This document shows positions 58,956-64,000 of a stretch of 64,000 bases of DNA, one piece after another (the first letter of the stretch is position 1; every line of letters begins with the position of its first letter). The position numbers and the translations under genes are program-made. The notes below the pieces were generated by a model. The model made no database searches, was not told the DNA's origin, and saw only the letters and a program-made list of their open reading frames with translations. This DNA is from Heliopora coerulea (Eukaryota; Cnidaria; Anthozoa; Scleralcyonacea; Helioporidae): assembly GCA_030142905.1 (NCBI GenBank), contig JASJOG010000043.1, forward strand, positions 1,436,501-1,500,500, in the 5' to 3' direction.

Positions 58956-60607
58956 TTAAAAAAATTGAATTTTTTCTAAAATTTCTAAAGCTTGATGTGC
59001 AGTTGGTCTATCTTTTGGATTGTTTGCCTTGCACCAGATAAAAAGATGTTTGAGGCCAGCTTTTATCCTTAAACCATCAGCTGTATCTCCAAGAAACCAC
59101 GTTATAACATCTGGAATTCTCCATATATCTATTTTCTCATCATAGCCAAGCATTTTTGCATCACTGAAAGGTTCATCGTCAAATGGCCAGAGTTGTTCCG
59201 GAGCTACAAACCAACCAAACAGTTGTCGATGACCACATTTCACTAGCTTTTTTGATTTATGATCTACTTCTGGCAATGCATCCAAATCATTAACAACAAG
59301 GTGTAGTTCATCAGTCACCAAGAACTGGGAAAGTGTTTTTATGAGATCATTTGTATCACACATAATACGGGTGCCAAGTGGACTATTATGGAGAAAGTGT
59401 ATTATTTTCACATAGTCTATGGATAACTGAATTCGTACACCAAGTTCTTCAGCTGAGCTTAGTTTTAGAAGTGACAAAAGCTGGTTGAGGTTCTCAGCTG
59501 ATCCAAATTGGTAAAAAGTAGTTACAACCTAGAAAATGGAAAATAATTGGCACAATGAACTAACAACCTGTTAGCATTTTTGAGCTAAAATTTTGCTCAT
59601 TTTCTAGCTATTTCCTGGTGATACAATCAAGGTCTATCCACACAATACAATTGTCACATGCGAATGTTACAATTGGTCCTGAAGACTCCTGTGGCTGAAT
59701 GAGTTACATCAAAATGAACAATTACATACAACAGTCATATCATGTAAATAGGCCCTTAGAAAATAAAAGAACAGTATTTATAATGTAGCAAAAACTGGCT
59801 CGTCATTGAACTAATGTGTAATCCATGAAATCCTGAGAATGATTTTAAACTGTAACCTTAATCATTGCAGTTTTATTCCATATATCTCCAGAAGTCAGTT
59901 TTTTTAACCATGACATCCATTCCTAACATTTTTGTACCAATCATAATTTTGAACATTAGATTTCATTGATTCCATGAATCCAGTGTACTTCTAAGACATT
60001 CTAAACTACCTACTATGACCCACATGTTTTTTGTACTCTATGGCACTCAGTTAATACCCTGCGATTGCCCAATGGTTAATCTTTTATACCACATCTTCCT
60101 ATGGTATTTTACCTCATGCTTTTCCTCACACTTTCCGATGAGTTGAGCAACCAACCCACTGCCTTGAAATTCCTGCAACATTTCGGCATTATTTTGGCAA
60201 TCTTCCCAGAACATTTCATGGGCACATTTCACGTACACTACATCATATCCATGCCAATCAGCAAGAAAAATATGTTTCACAGCGTTAATTGAACTTGGGT
60301 TACTCAACAGCCTTCTCGGTCTAACGTCTCTTTCGATGCTTTTGCAGTCAAGCCAAGGTAAACAACTGATCCATCCTTTTAGGCTAAACGAACCTTTTTC
60401 ACAAACAATGCAAGTGTTATCCATTTGAGAAAAATAGTGCCCTTCATTGCACTGTTTTGACGGTTCTTTTAAAGCCGTAATCGTATTGTCCAATATTTCA
60501 AATGACTGTAAAGGTATGCGATCTGTGTAAGTTCGCCAGTACACAACAAGAAGCAATGTAATGCATGATAAAATTAAAAGACATCGAAGACAGTTCTCCA
60601 CTTTCAT
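58956..60607 (-). CDS. POMK: POMK, protein O-mannose kinase (SGK196)
   Basis: POMK phosphorylates the O-mannose of the core M3 glycan on alpha-dystroglycan in the ER, allowing LARGE-dependent matriglycan addition (family knowledge). Exons are 60607-60113 and 59528-58956, phase 0, 355 aa (human 350). A type II signal anchor lies at residues about 8-25. A luminal Cys-rich segment follows (QCNEGHYF, TCIVC, SCLPWLDC). The divergent kinase fold has DYVKIIHFLHNSPLGTRIMC with catalytic-loop DTNDLIKTLSQF, metal-site NDLDALP in place of DFG, GHRQLFGWFVAPEQLWPF (APE region) and YDEKIDIWRIPDV. All catalytic-looking residues match the human protein. It is head to head with NCAPG. Confidence 0.93.
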
Positions 60608-61124
60608 ACCAAGATTTCCCTCTGAAGCGCTGTTAAAGATATTTCTCCAATGGTATACATCATCCAGAGAAAAATAGTCGATATATTTACGTGTTTATCG
60701 ACCTTTAAAAACTAGTTCAGGTCAAACTTGAAAAATATTTCATTTAATCTTACAGTTTGACTGGTGATTAAATACAACTTAACAACATGGATGGTTAGGG
60801 TCGGGTGGGCATGTACCAAAGTAACATTTAAAACTTACTTTATGGATTGTACTGCTATCGATAGACAATGAGAGATATTTCCCTCATATTTTTTCATGTC
60901 TTGACCTCAAAATTATTATTGCTAAAATTTAAAAATCTTTACAATGATTTTTGTAGTTCATTTATATTTCCCACTCTCTCCCTTACTGGGTATGGTTTTT
61001 ATAGTGCCAAGTCTTAGCTCGTGCGCGCGTAAATTCAACTTTCTTCACGACATTTACTTCAATTGCTTCGTATTTCTATGGAAATATTCCATTGAAAATT
61101 GCTTTCCTATAAAAAAGCCACGAA
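60608..61124. promoter_or_regulatory. Probable bidirectional promoter, POMK / NCAPG
   Basis: 517 bp separate the start codons. A pyrimidine-rich stretch lies near 60967-60985 upstream of NCAPG. There is no clear TATA box. Confidence 0.45.
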
Positions 61125-64000
61125 ATGCCTTGTATTGAGAGTATTAAGGAAGTCTTTGAAGCAGCTCAAGCGGGATCACAGCATCGAGAAATTCTTTTCA
61201 AAACGTTGAATAAACTTTCAGAGAACTGCGTCAACCCTGACGAGTTTCAGCAAGACTTCATCTACCATCTGAAATTCTGCATGATTGTATTCAAAAAGGA
61301 ACCTGCTGTGGAGAGAATGATTGATTTTGTGGCAGTTTACGCTACCAGGAATGCAAAGGATTTAAGAGAGGTGAGGAAATTGAGAAAGGCTTGTTGCACG
61401 AAGTGGATGATGTGTTACGTACCAAAAGTACTCTTCTTTAGATGGCACTTCAACTTCACACTTAGCTGTGAACTCAGCTGGCCCTGAAATCTCTGTAAAA
61501 AACCTATCAAAATAATTAAATTATTATATTGTAAATTAAAGTACTGACATACAGATGAGGTGAATTTTATGAGATTTCCCGACTGAGTACAAACATTTTT
61601 AATGTTAACAATTTATGAGTTAGAGCTGTCTTTCTCTGTCTATGTATTCCTCTGTGGAGACTTTCTCATTTAAAAAATCCCTTAGTATGTCATAGAGTTG
61701 TGAAGCATAAGATTCAACTGACACTTTAAAATCAAGCATTATAATTAATTCATTATTGTTGGTGATTATTATTCATTATCGGTTATGACCTATTGAAGAA
61801 ACTAAATGTTTTTCAATTTTGTCTTAAGAAGCATAATACTTCCAAGTCTGAAAGTATTGATGAAGATGAAGCTCCCATCAGCACCTTTCTTTCCAGTTTG
61901 ATAAACTTCCTGCTTCAAGTTCAAAACTCTTGTAACAAAGCTGTACGCTATAGATCTTGTCAGCTCATCAGTAAGATTCTTGAAAGTATGGATGAAGAAG
62001 CCACAATTAATGAAGACCTGGCTGAAAAGATGTTGGCAGCAATGATGGAAAGGCTTTGTGATAAGATTCCTGCTGTAAGAGTCCAAGCAGTTTGTTCACT
62101 GTCACGTCTTCAAGATCCCTTAGATCCTGAGTGTCCAGTTGTGGCTGCATATACCCACCTGATGACGTCAGACTCGAGTGCTGATGTTAGAAGGACTGTA
62201 TTACTTAATATTACCATAACAACACAAACATTACCACATATTATAGGTAAGATCTGTTATATATAATAATATTTGATCCCTTGTGTTTTGAGAAGTATAA
62301 ATAGCTCAGATGACAAAAGCAGACATACTGTAATTAAATAAATGAGACCAAAGATTTTTTTTTTTATTTTAGACATGTTTGGGCATCTCTGTTGCCATCA
62401 TCAGTAATGAAGAAATTTACAAAGTTGTTGGTATTTATATGCTAGATTACAACAAAGAGTATAAAGAAATTGATGTGAACCAAAGTGATAACATAAGAAA
62501 ACTAATGACATGTGAATAATAATTTTTAGAAGATATTATTTTTTGCATGTCAGTAGTTTTCTTTTGTTATCATTTCAGTTCACATCAATTTCTCTATACT
62601 CTTTGTTGTAATCTAGCATATAAATACCAACAGCTTTGTAAATTTCTTCATTACTGATGATGGCAACAGGGATGTGCAAACATGTCTAAAATAAAAATAA
62701 AAAATCTTTGGTCTCATTTATTCAATTACTTGCAAGTTTACTGTACCACAGACCTACAGTAAATGTTTTATTTCTGATTTAAATCATAAGTTGTATCCTT
62801 TACTGAACTACTTACATTTGGTAAACTGTAATGTTATAAACTGGAAGGCCGTTAATACTTAATTTAACCTATTATGGGGCAAGGGTGCACTTTGGTATTT
62901 TACTCTGGCTAACACCACACAATTTTACTTGTCAAAGAGCAGATTGCTTGATTGTAAAAGAGCATATTCTTTTAAGTGCATATAATTTATTATATGTTGT
63001 GAAGCAGTTTTGATATTGTACCTTGAAAAAATATCAATACATACATTTACTTTATTTCCAGAGAGAACTCGTGACATCAAGGACTCAGTACGGAAGCTGG
63101 CTTTCTATGTTCTTGCTCAGAAAGTCGGCATCAAAGCTTTAACAATTGCTCAAAGAATTCAGCTGCTTCAAGATGGTCTAAATGACCGTGTGGAGAGTGT
63201 GAAGCAAGCTTGTTATTCAAAGCTTGTTTTCAGCTGGGTAAATGCATGTCAGAATAAAATCATTGACTTCTTATATTTGCTTGATGTTCAGAATTCAGTG
63301 GAGACAATAGAGGCAGTTTTGAGTGAGTTATTAAAAGGTTAGTCAGGGTTTCAAAGCATTCTAGCATGTGTAGCTGTGATTGAGACAAAAAAGTTACATG
63401 TATGTCTAAGATTTTTAAAGTGATAGTTCTGTGTGAGTTCATACCATAGTCCTCTGATTCTAGGGACTGAAGGTGAAGATTTGCTTATCTATGTGAAAGC
63501 ACTGAAAGATTCAGTTGAAGATGGTTATAGTGGTAACACCATTCCCCTGGAAAAACTAGACTGTGAAAGAGCAGTATACTGGAAATGTCTTGCAGCTCAC
63601 TGTGCAAGCTTAGGTTCAAAAGGACAAGATTTCATGGATGCTTTATTGCCAGAAATTTCAATATTTTGTGAATACATTCAAAGGTAATACTAATCGAAAA
63701 CAGTTGCTGAACAGCAAAAAAAGTCATCATAGTTTTACCTTTCATTCCTTCTAGTTATTCCAAGCTAGTCTGCCTTGTTACCCCTCATTACATAGTAACT
63801 AGTTTATGTGGAGTTTAATTTATTTATGTTTCTTTCAACTTTATGGTTAAACAGTGTTGTACATGTCAGTCTTGGAATTTTTTCAGCATTTTCCATCAGT
63901 CTTTCAGCAGTTCTTATAGACAACAATGGGCAATGCTTGGGAGTTAGCATTTACAAAATCCTCTGCTCTTCCTTTAAGATACATCGATGATAACTTCATG
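61125..64000 (+). CDS. NCAPG: NCAPG (condensin I subunit CAP-G), 5' part, cut by window end
   Basis: NCAPG is the HEAT-repeat subunit of condensin I, binding the kleisin NCAPH and DNA in mitotic chromosome assembly. Exons seen are 61125-61370, 61829-62246, 63062-63337, 63464-63683 and the start of a fifth at 63979, which runs off the window. Phases agree and give about 393 aa of an expected 1000 or so. Matching blocks are SIKEVFEAAQAGSQHREILF, FKKEPAVERMIDFVAVYATR, DKIPAVRVQAVCSLSRLQDP, ECPVVAAYTHLM, RKLAFYVLAQKVGIKALTIA, QRIQLLQDGLNDR and ERAVYWKCLAAH. Exon 2 begins with an acidic linker (SESIDEDEAP), as in other CAP-G proteins. The start is the first ATG, directly before the conserved IKE helix. 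Confidence 0.92.
62329..62732. mobile_element. Foldback element with hammerhead-like core, in NCAPG intron 2
   Basis: Arms of about 190 bp (62329-62525 and 62535-62732) are near-perfect reverse complements, from AATAAATGAGACCAAAGATT at the outer end inwards. On the plus strand the right arm has CTGATGATGGCAACAGGGAT then GTGCAAACATGTC. The left arm (minus strand) has the same with GATGCCCAAACATGTC. CTGATGA followed by a GGC..GCC stem and an (expected GAAAC) AAACATGTC fits a decayed hammerhead of a Penelope-like terminus. Confidence 0.75.
62890..62945 (-). repeat. Dispersed repeat module, copy in NCAPG intron 2
   Basis: Plus strand TTTTACTCTGGCTAACACCA then CACAATTTTACTTGTCAAAG, nearly identical to the reversed copy at 24955-25015. 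Confidence 0.65.

Noticed and set aside
1..64000. CRISPR arrays, bacterial operons or viral genes
   Set aside because: No spaced identical repeats, no ribosome-binding-site-led gene strings and no viral protein signatures; all supported genes are spliced or single-exon animal genes.

Overview
The window is eukaryotic nuclear DNA. It is AT-rich, has GT-AG introns, and carries large introns full of short repeats. The gene families are typical of animals. Protein similarity to vertebrate orthologues is high, gene order is not vertebrate, and the repeat types (Penelope-like foldbacks, a tRNA-derived SINE, MITEs) fit an anthozoan cnidarian such as a stony coral or sea anemone. That placement is inference; no species can be named from sequence alone.

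Nine protein-coding loci can be built exon by exon with consistent reading phase. They are FAXC-like (minus, 3315-4859, one exon), RNPC3 (plus, 7322-15307, 13 exons), TAPT1 (minus, 19386-29542, 14 exons), CFAP206 (plus, 30052-39517, 17 exons), an intronless rhodopsin-class GPCR (minus, 41402-42451), SIL1 (minus, 46566-50827, 5 exons), a REEP1-4 family gene (plus, 51320-57769, 15 exons), POMK (minus, 58956-60607, 2 exons) and the 5' part of NCAPG (plus, from 61125, running off the window). Three pairs are head to head with only about 490-520 bp between start codons (TAPT1/CFAP206, SIL1/REEP, POMK/NCAPG), which suggests shared bidirectional promoters. Intervening pairs converge.

There is no single pathway. 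The set covers the minor spliceosome (RNPC3), cilium assembly or motility (TAPT1, CFAP206), ER and secretory functions (SIL1, REEP, POMK), chromosome condensation (NCAPG) and signalling (GPCR).

The most unusual observations are these. (1) CFAP206 exon 11 and its downstream intron belong to a dispersed repeat family with another copy in an RNPC3 intron. (2) A run of six phase-0 microexons of 27-33 nt plus a short last exon encodes a Ser/Tyr/Arg-rich REEP tail. (3) A convincing U12-type intron lies in TAPT1, beside the gene for a U11/U12 snRNP protein. (4) Four foldback elements have arms carrying hammerhead-ribozyme-like core motifs, as in Penelope-like element termini. (5) The GPCR is aminergic-like but lacks the conserved TM3-ECL2 disulphide cysteines.

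Intergenic stretches (1-3314, 4860-7321, 15308-19385, 39518-41401, 42452-46565) show no recognisable gene.
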